From NCBI GenBank assembly GCA_017534745.1, contig JAFXVX010000019.1:123969-187968 (forward strand): 64,000 bases of DNA. Reading direction: 5' to 3'. The stretch's first letter is position 1. The number at the start of each line of letters is the position of its first letter. This document shows positions 24,426 through 32,747 of this stretch, piece by piece. The translations under genes were made by a program, and so were the position numbers. The notes beneath the pieces were generated by a model. The model searched no databases. It was not told the origin of the DNA and saw only the letters and a list, made by a program, of their open reading frames with translations. The stretch comes from Bacteroidales bacterium. GTDB lineage: Bacteria; Bacteroidota; Bacteroidia; Bacteroidales; UBA932.

Positions 24426-25508
24426 ATGGCAGAGAAAGAAGTTACCCTGATGAAAGGCAATGAAGCCATTGCCCACGCCGCCATCCGCTGCGGATGCGAC
24501 GGCTATTTCGGATACCCCATCACTCCGCAGTCCGAGGTTCTCGAGACCCTCGCCGCGGAGAAGCCCTGGGAGACCACCGGCATGGTGGTGCTCCAGGCTG
24601 AGAGCGAAGTGGCGTCCATCAACATGGTCTATGGAGGCGCCGCGACGGGCAAGAAGGTCATGACATCTTCTTCGAGCCCGGGCGTCAGCCTTATGCAGGA
24701 GGGTATCTCCTACATGGCGGGCGCAGAGCTTCCGGCGCTGATTGTCAACGTTTCCCGCGGCGGCCCCGGCCTGGGCACTATCCAGCCGAGCCAGGCCGAC
24801 TATTTCCAGACCGTCAAGGGCGGCGGCCATGGCGACTACCGCCTAATTACCCTGGCTCCCGCTTCGGTCCAGGAGATGGCGGACTTCGTGGACCTCGCCT
24901 TCGAACTGGCGTTCCGCTACCGCAACCCTGCGATGATCCTCTCCGATGGCGCTATCGGGCAGATGATGGAGAAGGTCGTGCTTCCTCCGTTCAAGCCCAG
25001 AAGGACCGAGGAGGAGATCGTGCACGAATGCCCGTGGGCGACGACCGGTCGCATCGGTATGCGTAAGCCAAATATCATCACTTCCCTCGAGCTCCGCTCC
25101 GAGGAAATGGAGCAGAACAATCTCCGCATCCAGGCCAAGTACCGCGTCATCGAGGAGAAGGAAGTGCGTTACGAGGAGTACAAGTGCGAAGATGCTGAAT
25201 ACCTGATAGTTGCCTTCGGCAGCGCGGCGCGAATCGCCAAGAAGGTGATTGCGATTGCGCGCGAGCAGGGCATCAAGGTCGGCCTCCTCAGGCCCATCAC
25301 CCTCTGGCCTTTCCCTTCGAAGATTATTGCGGAGCTCGGAAAGAAGGTAAAGGGCATCCTTTCCCTCGAGATCAACGCCGGACAGATGGTCGAAGACATC
25401 CGCCTTGCCGTAGGATGCAGTGTCCCTGTGAAGTGGTACGGCCGTCTCGGCGGTATCATCCCCGAGCCCGAAGAGGTCCTGGAGCAAATTAAGAATATGA
25501 CCCGTTAA
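24426..25508 (+). CDS. vorB: 2-ketoisovalerate:ferredoxin oxidoreductase subunit VorB (alpha)
   Basis: 360 residues from the ATG at 24426 (MAEKEVTL). It is the pyrimidine-binding/CoA domain subunit: KGNEAIAHAAIRCG, GYFGYPITPQSE, then TSSSSPGVSLMQEGISYMAG and NVSRGGPGLGTIQPSQADYF, as in VorB/KorA. With VorA, VorC and VorD it decarboxylates branched 2-oxoacids to acyl-CoAs and reduces ferredoxin. Upstream ptb and buk would use the products. Cytosolic. Confidence 0.92.
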   Translation: MAEKEVTLMKGNEAIAHAAIRCGCDGYFGYPITPQSEVLETLAAEKPWETTGMVVLQAESEVASINMVYGGAATGKKVMTSSSSPGVSLMQEGISYMAGAELPALIVNVSRGGPGLGTIQPSQADYFQTVKGGGHGDYRLITLAPASVQEMADFVDLAFELAFRYRNPAMILSDGAIGQMMEKVVLPPFKPRRTEEEIVHECPWATTGRIGMRKPNIITSLELRSEEMEQNNLRIQAKYRVIEEKEVRYEEYKCEDAEYLIVAFGSAARIAKKVIAIAREQGIKVGLLRPITLWPFPSKIIAELGKKVKGILSLEINAGQMVEDIRLAVGCSVPVKWYGRLGGIIPEPEEVLEQIKNMTR

Positions 25509-25521
25509 AGCGCTGTGCCTT

Positions 25522-26295
25522 ATGACAAAAGAAGAAATCATCCGGAAAGAAAATCTGGTCTATAAGAAACCGGAACTTCTCAACGACGTTCCGATGCACT
25601 ACTGCCCGGGCTGCAGCCACGGCGTAGTCCACAAGCTTGTTGCCGAGGTCGTAGCCGAAATGGGTATGGCCGAAAAGACCATCGCCATTTCCCCGGTGGG
25701 ATGCGCGGTGTTCGCCTATAAATATATAGATGTGGATTGGCAGGAAGCCGCCCACGGACGCGCCCCGGCACTCGCATCGGCCGTGAAGCGTCTCTGGCCG
25801 GACCGCCTCGTCTTTACCTACCAGGGCGACGGCGACCTCGCCTGCATCGGCACCGCCGAGACCATCCACGCTCTCAACCGCGGTGAGAACATCACCATCA
25901 TCTTCATCAACAACGCCATCTACGGTATGACCGGCGGCCAGATGGCCCCGACGACCCTTATCGGCATGAAGACCGTCACCTGCCCCTACGGACGCGACCC
26001 CAAGCTCCACGGTTACCCTCTCAAGATGGCGGACATCGCCGCGCAGCTTGAGGGCACCTGCTATGTGACCCGCCAGAGCGTGCAGAACGTCGCCTCCATC
26101 CTGAGGGCCAAGAAGGCCCTCCGCAAGGCTTTCGAGTACTCGATGCAGGGAAAGGGCGCCAATCTCGTCGAGATTGTTTCGACCTGCAACACCAACTGGC
26201 GCATGAGCCCCGACAAGGCCAACAAGTGGATGGAAGAGAACATGGTCCCGTTCTATCCCCTCGGAGATCTTAAAGATAAAGGAAAAGAGCTATGA
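25522..26295 (+). CDS. vorA: 2-ketoisovalerate:ferredoxin oxidoreductase subunit VorA (beta, TPP-binding)
   Basis: 257 residues. It contains the cluster-linked YCPGCSHGVVHKLV and the TPP/Mg site GDGDLACIGTAE...NNAIYGMTGGQMAPTT. The subunit carries the thiamine diphosphate. Its stop overlaps vorC as ATGA, giving equal synthesis of the two subunits. Substrate specificity cannot be read from the sequence. Branched-chain 2-oxoacids are inferred from ilvE, ptb and buk. Confidence 0.92.
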   Translation: MTKEEIIRKENLVYKKPELLNDVPMHYCPGCSHGVVHKLVAEVVAEMGMAEKTIAISPVGCAVFAYKYIDVDWQEAAHGRAPALASAVKRLWPDRLVFTYQGDGDLACIGTAETIHALNRGENITIIFINNAIYGMTGGQMAPTTLIGMKTVTCPYGRDPKLHGYPLKMADIAAQLEGTCYVTRQSVQNVASILRAKKALRKAFEYSMQGKGANLVEIVSTCNTNWRMSPDKANKWMEENMVPFYPLGDLKDKGKEL

Positions 26296-26834
26296 CACAC
26301 GAAATTATCATATCCGGATTCGGAGGACAGGGAGTCCTCTCGATGGGTAAGATCCTGGCCTATTCCGGCCTTATGGAAGACAAGGAAGTGACCTGGATGC
26401 CTGCCTATGGCCCCGAGCAGCGCGGCGGCACGGCCAACGTGACCGTCATCGTCAGCGACGAGCCTGTATCTTCCCCCATCCTCAGCTCATACGACACTGC
26501 AATCGTGCTCAACCAGCCTTCGCTCGAGAAGTTCGAGAGCAAGGTGAAGCCCGGCGGTTCCCTGATCTACGACGGCTACGGCATCAACAATCCGCCGACC
26601 CGCAAGGACATCCACGTCTATAGGATAGACGCGATGGACAAGGCGGCGGAGATGAATATGATCAAGGTCTTCAATATGATGATTCTCGGCGGCCTGCTGA
26701 AGATCCACCCCATCGTGTCGGTGGAAAGCGTCCTCAAGGCCCTTCGCAAGACCCTCCCCGAGCGTCATCACCACCTCATCCCGATGAACGAAGACGCCAT
26801 CAGGATGGGTATGGAGATCATAAAGGAGATGTAA
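26292..26834 (+). CDS. vorC: 2-ketoisovalerate:ferredoxin oxidoreductase subunit VorC (gamma)
   Basis: 180 residues of the POR-gamma family. SGFGGQGVLSMGKILAYSG at the N-terminus, TWMPAYGPEQRGGTANVTV, and VFNMMILGGLLKIHP are typical. It completes the four-subunit complex. It converges with the CoA-transferase gene on the other strand, with only 1 nt between the two stop codons. Confidence 0.9.
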   Translation: MTHEIIISGFGGQGVLSMGKILAYSGLMEDKEVTWMPAYGPEQRGGTANVTVIVSDEPVSSPILSSYDTAIVLNQPSLEKFESKVKPGGSLIYDGYGINNPPTRKDIHVYRIDAMDKAAEMNMIKVFNMMILGGLLKIHPIVSVESVLKALRKTLPERHHHLIPMNEDAIRMGMEIIKEM

Positions 26835-26835
26835 T

Positions 26836-28128
26836 CTACTTTAACCGCAGAAAACTGTACTTAAAGCGCTCGAAGGCTGCCCTTTCGAGCGCTTCTCTGT
26901 CGTCTGGGTGTGCGATCGAAATGAGCGCCTTGGCACGCTGGGCGAGCGAGAGGTTGTGAAGATACACTATTCCGTACTCGGTCGCGACGTACTGAGTCTG
27001 GAAGCGGGTTGTGACGACCCCGGCCCCGGGGGTGAGGGTGGGGACGATCTTGGCTTTGCCCTTAGCCGTCCGTGAAGGCATCGCGATGAAAGTCCTGCCG
27101 CCTTCCGACAGTGAGCATCCGTACATGAAGTCGTGCTGGCCGCCGACGCTCGAGAAGATCATCGGGCCGATGGAGTCGGCGCAGATCTGCCCCGTGAGGT
27201 CTATTTCGATGGCTGAGTTGATTGCGCAGGCCTTAGGGTTCTGGGCGATAAGGAAAGGATTGTTGGTGTAGGCCACATCGAAGAACTCCATAGAGCGGTT
27301 GTGGTCTATGTACTCGTACATTTCCTTCGAACCGATGGCGAGGGCGGCGACGCTGACGCCGGGGCGGACTTTCTTAAGAGAGTTGTCGATCACGCCTTCT
27401 TTCATAAGGCGGATGACGCCGTCGGTCATCGCCTCGGTGTGGAGACCGAGGTGCTTATGGTGCTTGATCCCGTTGAGGACGGCGTTGGGAATGCCGCCGA
27501 CACCGATCTGAAGGCAGGCGCCGTCGGGAATCTCCGACGCGACGTTGGCGCCGATCGCCGCCTCGACGGGAGTCGGCTCGCCGAAGGTCATCGCGACGGG
27601 GGCGACGTCGCAGAGGACGGCGGCGCTGATCTTGCTCTCGTGGATCATGCAGTCGCCGTAAAGGTATGGTATATTGGGACTTACCTCGGCGATGACAACT
27701 CTTGCCACCTCAGCGGCCGCGACCGCGATGTCGGCGGAGATGCCGAAACTACAGTAGCCGTTTTCATCCGGAAGGGAACAGGTGATGAAGGCTACATCGA
27801 CCTTGAATTCACCCCGGCGGAACATTCCGGGCACCTCGCCGAGGAAGAGGGGAGTCATCGAGCCGTAGCCGGCTGCGACGTGGGCCCGCTGGTCCGCGCT
27901 GAGGAATATGCTGTTGACAAGGAAGGAGTCTTTGTACTCCGGCTTGCAGAAGGGCGCCGGCTCCTTGTGGACGTTGAATCCGGAAGTGATGGTGACGTCA
28001 CGAAGCTCGGCGTGGCGCCTCGTGAGGGCCTCCTGAAGGAGGACCGGGACCGAGGCTCCGCCCTGGCAGCAGATGGTGTCGCCGCTCCGGACCAGGGAAA
28101 CGGCTTCGTCGGCAGTTACGTATTTCAT
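26836..28128 (-). CDS. Acetyl-CoA hydrolase/CoA-transferase family protein
   Basis: 430 residues, the Cat1/4-hydroxybutyrate CoA-transferase-like fold. The glycine-rich site IGVGGIPNAVL (209-217) precedes LHTEAMTDG with Glu232, the likely acyl-glutamate nucleophile. It would move CoA from an acyl-CoA (aryl-acetyl-CoA or branched acyl-CoA in this context) to acetate or to water. It is the last gene of an operon whose four genes overlap by ATGA. Its 3' end contains a strong hairpin at 26864-26894. Specificity is unknown. Confidence 0.85.
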   Translation of the reverse strand: MKYVTADEAVSLVRSGDTICCQGGASVPVLLQEALTRRHAELRDVTITSGFNVHKEPAPFCKPEYKDSFLVNSIFLSADQRAHVAAGYGSMTPLFLGEVPGMFRRGEFKVDVAFITCSLPDENGYCSFGISADIAVAAAEVARVVIAEVSPNIPYLYGDCMIHESKISAAVLCDVAPVAMTFGEPTPVEAAIGANVASEIPDGACLQIGVGGIPNAVLNGIKHHKHLGLHTEAMTDGVIRLMKEGVIDNSLKKVRPGVSVAALAIGSKEMYEYIDHNRSMEFFDVAYTNNPFLIAQNPKACAINSAIEIDLTGQICADSIGPMIFSSVGGQHDFMYGCSLSEGGRTFIAMPSRTAKGKAKIVPTLTPGAGVVTTRFQTQYVATEYGIVYLHNLSLAQRAKALISIAHPDDREALERAAFERFKYSFLRLK

Positions 28129-29444
28129 TTATCCCCTTCGATTAGTCTGACAAAAAGTTTGAGATGATCGTCCAGCAGGCGGAAATCTTCGTCGTTCAGA
28201 AGGCGCGACACACACACGCGGATGCCGCTCTGGCCGCTTCCGGTCGTGTTGAGCGGGATGGCGATGATCCCGCAGCGGAGGAGGGCTTCGAGAAGGTCGC
28301 GGTTGCTGAGGTCCTTGTAGCTGACCGTGTAGAAGAAGCCGTCGCTGATTGTCTGCTCCATGTCCTTGTCATAGACGAGGTGGAAGCCGTTGTCCTCGAA
28401 GATGTGGCGCGAACGGTGGGCCCGGAGGCCGTAGTTGCGGAGCTCCTTCACGAAATTGTACCTTCCATCGACAGAGGCCTCGAACATCGCCGAGAGGGCG
28501 TACTGGGCCGAATGTGAGACGCCGGAAGTATTGACGTAGAGGTAGTTGAGTATGAAGTTGTCCCCGAAGCGGGAGATGTTCCACTTTTCCTTGAGGGCGG
28601 GATACTTGCGGTTGTAAAGCGCTTCAGAGATGCAGACGACTGCGATGCGCTCCCCGGCGTAGGAGAATATCTTGGAGCCGGACAGGAGGATGATATAGTT
28701 GTCGGTGTATCTTGCCACGGTGCTCTGGAAGGGCGGCTCGAAGGGCACGGAGAGGTCCTTGCGGAAGTCCATGCAGAGGTAGGCCATGTCTTCCAGCACT
28801 ATGACGTCGTATTTGTCGGCAAGCTCGCCGATAATCTTCAGCTCCTCCTCGGTCAGGCAGATCCAGGCCGGGTTGTTGGGGTTTGAATATAGGATGGCGG
28901 CGATGTTGCCCTGGGAAAAATAGGACTCCAGTTTTTCGCGAAGTTTTTCGGCCCGGTATTCATAGATATCGAAGAATATGTTCTTGATACCGAGGATGTC
29001 GGGCTGGCGGCCGTGGGCGGAGAAGCCGGGGCAGACGTAGAGGATGGTGTCCTTGCCAGGCTGGAGCTGGGAGCACTCGAGGATGCAGGTCATGCTTCCC
29101 TGCATAGAGCCCACCGTCGGCACTATACACTTCGGGTCTATATCAATGTCTATGAACGCTTTGACAAAACGCGAGGCGTTCTTTTTCAGCTCCGGGATGC
29201 CCTGGACGGAAGGATAGACCGACGGCACTCCGGCATCCAGCGCCTTCTTTTGCGCCTCTATGCCAATGGGGCAGGCGGGGATGCCCGGCACACCGAACTC
29301 AAGGTGGGAAAACTTCTCTCCGGAATCTGCCTCCAGCGCGCTGCCAAGCATGGAGCACTGGCGGATGGTAGTCCGCGATATATCCTCAATGCCCATTTCC
29401 AGGAGTTTCTCCTGGAGTTTTTCCTTAGGAATACATTCTCTCAT
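28125..29444 (-). CDS. Fold type I PLP aminotransferase (aromatic-type by context)
   Basis: 439 residues. Signature pieces are SNPNNPAWICL (187-197), VLEDMAYL with the PLP-phosphate Asp, and the Schiff-base lysine Lys258 in SGSKIFSYAGERIA. It is a class I/II aminotransferase. Standing between iorB and the CoA-transferase, the likely job is Phe/Tyr/Trp to arylpyruvate, feeding IorAB. Substrate from context only. Its stop overlaps the CoA-transferase start and its start overlaps the iorB stop (ATGA in both cases). Confidence 0.85.
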   Translation of the reverse strand: MRECIPKEKLQEKLLEMGIEDISRTTIRQCSMLGSALEADSGEKFSHLEFGVPGIPACPIGIEAQKKALDAGVPSVYPSVQGIPELKKNASRFVKAFIDIDIDPKCIVPTVGSMQGSMTCILECSQLQPGKDTILYVCPGFSAHGRQPDILGIKNIFFDIYEYRAEKLREKLESYFSQGNIAAILYSNPNNPAWICLTEEELKIIGELADKYDVIVLEDMAYLCMDFRKDLSVPFEPPFQSTVARYTDNYIILLSGSKIFSYAGERIAVVCISEALYNRKYPALKEKWNISRFGDNFILNYLYVNTSGVSHSAQYALSAMFEASVDGRYNFVKELRNYGLRAHRSRHIFEDNGFHLVYDKDMEQTISDGFFYTVSYKDLSNRDLLEALLRCGIIAIPLNTTGSGQSGIRVCVSRLLNDEDFRLLDDHLKLFVRLIEGDK

Positions 29445-30028
29445 TTCTGTCTGTTTTGGGAGAGACTGAGACCGGCGTCGAAGGCCTTGATATTGGCTTC
29501 GACAACCGCATCGCCCTTTCTGCCGAACACCCTGCGGATGCCCTCCCGGAGCTTCTCGGGCTCAAGGATGCCGATTACGGAAGCGGCGGCACCGAGCAGC
29601 ACCATGTTGGCGCTGCGGGGCGAAAGGATTTCCTTAGCCGTGGTGTCCGCATCAAGGGAAATGACGCGGGGGAGCTTTCCCAGCTCGGCAAGGACGCTGT
29701 CCATCGCAGGATAGTTGGGGACGTTGACAAACGGGACTGTGTTCGTCACTATCCAGCCTTCCCCGGAGAGGAAAGGCAGGTAGCGCAGCGCTTCCACAGG
29801 CTCGAGCGAGACTATGAGGTCCGCTCCTCCGCGGGAAATAAGGTCGGAGTGGATTGGGGAGTCGCTGAGGCGGAGGTGCGACTGCACGTCGCCGCCCCTC
29901 TGGCTCATCCCGTGGACTTCCGCCTGCTTGATGAAAAGCCCCTGCTCGAGGGCTGCCGAACCGATGACTGTGGCGATGGAAAGGATACCCTGTCCTCCCA
30001 CGCCGGCTAGTATGATGTCCTGTTTCAT
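29441..30028 (-). CDS. iorB: Indolepyruvate:ferredoxin oxidoreductase subunit beta
   Basis: 195 residues of the POR-gamma-like family, with LAGVGGQGILSIATVIG at the start and VHGMSQRGGDVQSHLRL, as in IorB. With IorA it oxidatively decarboxylates aryl pyruvates (indolepyruvate, phenylpyruvate, hydroxyphenylpyruvate) to aryl-acetyl-CoA. Translation is coupled to iorA (ATGA) and to the aminotransferase (ATGA). Cytosolic. Confidence 0.9.
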   Translation of the reverse strand: MKQDIILAGVGGQGILSIATVIGSAALEQGLFIKQAEVHGMSQRGGDVQSHLRLSDSPIHSDLISRGGADLIVSLEPVEALRYLPFLSGEGWIVTNTVPFVNVPNYPAMDSVLAELGKLPRVISLDADTTAKEILSPRSANMVLLGAAASVIGILEPEKLREGIRRVFGRKGDAVVEANIKAFDAGLSLSQNRQK

Positions 30029-31626
30029 TTCTTGAGGTGTCTTTTAAGTGTCTGGAGGCATTCGCGGCGGCTGATGATGACAGAGACACCGTGATACTCA
30101 ATCTCTTCACGGAGAATGCGCTCCATCTCCGGGTAGTTGGCGGGAAGCGGCTCGAAGGTCCGGATGTGGGCCGGATCCACTCCGAGGGCCTCGCAGATGG
30201 CTTCCAGCCGGCCTGTCCCGGCTGAGTCCTGCCCGCCGGTCATCCCGGTCGTCAGGTTGTCGGAGATGCAGACCGTGATGTCGGCCTTCTCGTTGACGGC
30301 GTCAAGGAGGCCCGTCATGCCGCTGTGGGTGAAGGTGGAGTCACCGATGACGGCAACTGCGGGCCAGAGCCCGCTGAAGGCGGCCCCCTGGGCCATGGTG
30401 ATGGATGCGCCCATCTCCACGCAGGTCTGGATGGCTTCGAACGGAGGCAGCCAGCCGAGCGTGTAGCAGCCTATGTCGCTGAAAGCACGGCCCTGCGGGT
30501 AATCCTTTTTCATCACCGCGTTGAGAGCGGTGAAAAGATCCCTGTGGCCGCAGCCCTTGCAGAGTGCCGGCGGGCGGGGAACAACGACCCCGGAAGGGGC
30601 GTTGAGGCCGGGCGAGGGAAGTCCGAGCGCCTCGCGGACGCAGTCCGGCGAGAGCTCTCCCGTGCGGGGAAGCGAACCGTCGAGGCGGCCCTTCACGGTG
30701 ATGCCCGTGTCGAACACTCCCTTCATCCTTTCTTCCAGAAGCGGCTGGCCTTCTTCGATGACAAGAATGGTCTTGCACATCGATGCGAGCTTCAGTATCA
30801 GCTTTTTAGGGAAAGGATACTGGGATATTTTGAGCACCGGGTGGGGGCAGCCGTCCGGATAGTTTTCCATTAAATAATTATAGGCAATGCCGCAGGCGAT
30901 GATGCCGAGGCTCTTGTCGGGGCCGTCCACAAGGCGGTTGAACGGCGACTCGACTGCATCCTGCTCGAAAACGGCGTATTCCTTGACCAGCTGGGCGTAG
31001 CGCACCCGCGCATTCGCGGGCAGCGTACACCACTGCCTCTCGTTTGCAGGCAGCTTCATCCCGTTCTGGGGCGCCGCCTCTTCGTCCGGGATGCACTCCA
31101 CCGCTGCGCGGGAGTGGGCCATCCTGGTCGTCAGGCGCATCAGCACCGGGATGCCGCGCTTCTCCGAATAATCGAATGCATGGCGCACCATCTCATAGGT
31201 TTCCTGCTGCGACGAGGGTTCGAACACAGGCACGAGAGCAAAGGTCCCCCAGAAGCGGGAGTCCTGCTCGTTCTGCGAACTGTGCATCGACGGGTCGTCG
31301 CAGGCGGCTACGACAAGGCCGCCGTTGGCGCCTGTCGTCGCGGAACCCATGAACGGGTCTGCGCAGACATTCATGCCGACGTGCTTCATGCACACGAGCG
31401 TCCTCTTTCCTGCGAAGGACATTCCGAGGGCTTCTTCCATCGCCGTCTTTTCGTTGGCGGACCAGACGCGGTGGACGCCGCGCTCCGCTGCGAGCGGGTA
31501 CGACTGGATGAATTCGGTGATTTCGGTTGAGGGGGTCCCGGGGTAGGCATAAACGCCGCTCAGGCCTGCGTGCAGGGCACCCAGCGCCAGGGCTTCGTCT
31601 CCCAGGAGGAGCTTTTTACGAGCCAT
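30025..31626 (-). CDS. iorA: Indolepyruvate:ferredoxin oxidoreductase subunit alpha (without the C-terminal ferredoxin domain)
   Basis: 533 residues. The N-terminal domain begins LLLGDEALALGALHAGLSGVYAYPGTPST. The TPP-binding domain holds ALCKGCGHRDLF, DIGCYTLG and VIGDSTFTHSGMTGLLDAV...DNLTTGMTGGQD. The 4Fe-4S ferredoxin domain that many IorA proteins carry after this is missing: the chain ends SRRECLQTLKRHLKK and the stop is coupled to iorB, so this is a real end. An external ferredoxin is needed. It is first in its operon, with a consensus promoter. Confidence 0.9.
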   Translation of the reverse strand: MARKKLLLGDEALALGALHAGLSGVYAYPGTPSTEITEFIQSYPLAAERGVHRVWSANEKTAMEEALGMSFAGKRTLVCMKHVGMNVCADPFMGSATTGANGGLVVAACDDPSMHSSQNEQDSRFWGTFALVPVFEPSSQQETYEMVRHAFDYSEKRGIPVLMRLTTRMAHSRAAVECIPDEEAAPQNGMKLPANERQWCTLPANARVRYAQLVKEYAVFEQDAVESPFNRLVDGPDKSLGIIACGIAYNYLMENYPDGCPHPVLKISQYPFPKKLILKLASMCKTILVIEEGQPLLEERMKGVFDTGITVKGRLDGSLPRTGELSPDCVREALGLPSPGLNAPSGVVVPRPPALCKGCGHRDLFTALNAVMKKDYPQGRAFSDIGCYTLGWLPPFEAIQTCVEMGASITMAQGAAFSGLWPAVAVIGDSTFTHSGMTGLLDAVNEKADITVCISDNLTTGMTGGQDSAGTGRLEAICEALGVDPAHIRTFEPLPANYPEMERILREEIEYHGVSVIISRRECLQTLKRHLKK

Positions 31627-31685
31627 AGTCTTTAGATAATTTCAGTGCGGAGGACTCACCGGCCCTCCAAAATCAGTGGTCTTGT

Positions 31686-31716
31686 CAAAGATAAGACAAA
31701 AATCGCGATTTTCAAA
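31686..31716 (-). promoter_or_regulatory. Promoter of the iorA-iorB-aminotransferase-CoA-transferase operon
   Basis: Minus strand TTTG (31716-31713), 19 nt, TATCTTTG (31693-31686). Both boxes match fully. The -33 box overlaps the stop codon of the upstream transporter gene. Confidence 0.85.
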
Positions 31717-32674
31717 GACCTTTTTTCGGGGAACCGCCCCTCGCGAGCTCGCGGGCGTTGACGAGGTTGTGCCACAGGGCGTAGAGGCCTCCGGCGACAG
31801 AGGTGACGGGGGTCATGTAGGTGAAACCGAGCCAGATTATGAAGCCGGTGTTCTTCTGACCGAGGGCCTGACCGGCGGTGATGGATTCGGGGCGACCATA
31901 GCGGCGGGCGGCGAGGCGTCCGATGGCGAACTGTGCGAGGCAGCAGGCGAGCGACACGGCGGCGATTCCTCCGGCGAGCCATGCCCCTATCCCGCTTTCG
32001 ACGAGGGCGCTTGTGGCAAGTGACATCGCAAGAATGAGTCCTATTCCCCAGACGTAGAATGCCCAATCGACGTAGCGGGCGAGAAAACGCTGCACTCCCG
32101 GAAGGAGGGCGCGGATAGCCCAGGCAAGGAGGCAGGGGAGAACGAGGATGGAGAAGATTCTCTGCACTATGGCCCAGCAGGATCCCCAGAAGGTGACATC
32201 TGCCGACGGATGCACGATAGGGATCATCAGCGGGATCATAACGCAGGCGAGCGCGTTGGCGAGCACCGTGTAGGCAAGAATGCCTGGGAGGTCGCCGCCG
32301 AGTTTTCTTGTGACTACGCCAGCAGCGGCTGCAGTCGGGCAGATGAAGCACAGCATTGCGCATTCAAGCAGAATGCGTACGGCCCCTTGGGGAACCAATG
32401 TGACCACGAGGGCCAGGGTTCCGAAAAGCACGGCCTGGATTATCAGGAGCTTCAAATGCCACCTGTGGAAACGAAGGTCTTTCGGTGCCACTATATTGAG
32501 CTGGAGAAACAGCATCACTCCTATAAGGGCTGGCTGGAGCCACTTTGCTGTGCTGAGGTAACTCTCCTCGCCGAAAGATGGGACAAAGTGCAGCACAAGG
32601 TAAATGCCGATGCCGGCCGCCATTGCGAGCGGCAGCATCCAGCGCCTGAGCCACAGAGAAAGATTGTCCTTCAT
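31712..32674 (-). CDS. Bile acid:sodium symporter (BASS)-like transporter
   Basis: 320 residues with about ten hydrophobic helices. KWLQPALIGVMLFLQLNIVAPKDL near residues 45-70 and the CPTAAAAGVVTRKLGG crossover region near 115-130 fit the BASS/ACR3-like fold. It is probably a Na+-coupled or panose-like small organic acid transporter. The substrate is not indicated, and keto acids or aromatic acids are possible from the neighbouring operon. No typical signal peptide. It stands upstream of the iorA promoter on the same strand. Confidence 0.75.
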   Translation of the reverse strand: MKDNLSLWLRRWMLPLAMAAGIGIYLVLHFVPSFGEESYLSTAKWLQPALIGVMLFLQLNIVAPKDLRFHRWHLKLLIIQAVLFGTLALVVTLVPQGAVRILLECAMLCFICPTAAAAGVVTRKLGGDLPGILAYTVLANALACVMIPLMIPIVHPSADVTFWGSCWAIVQRIFSILVLPCLLAWAIRALLPGVQRFLARYVDWAFYVWGIGLILAMSLATSALVESGIGAWLAGGIAAVSLACCLAQFAIGRLAARRYGRPESITAGQALGQKNTGFIIWLGFTYMTPVTSVAGGLYALWHNLVNARELARGGSPKKGL

Positions 32675-32712
32675 TTGGCTGCAAAGGTCTTATTTTTTTC
32701 CGAGATAATGAA

Positions 32713-32720
32713 TATATTTG
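32713..32720 (+). promoter_or_regulatory. Possible -7 box for the DUF4954 operon
   Basis: TATATTTG matches the -7 box and lies 27 nt before the ATG at 32748. No TTTG stands at the right distance upstream, only a T-run, so this is tentative. Confidence 0.45.
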
Positions 32721-32747
32721 TAAGATTTACAAAAAATCACCTGTTGT

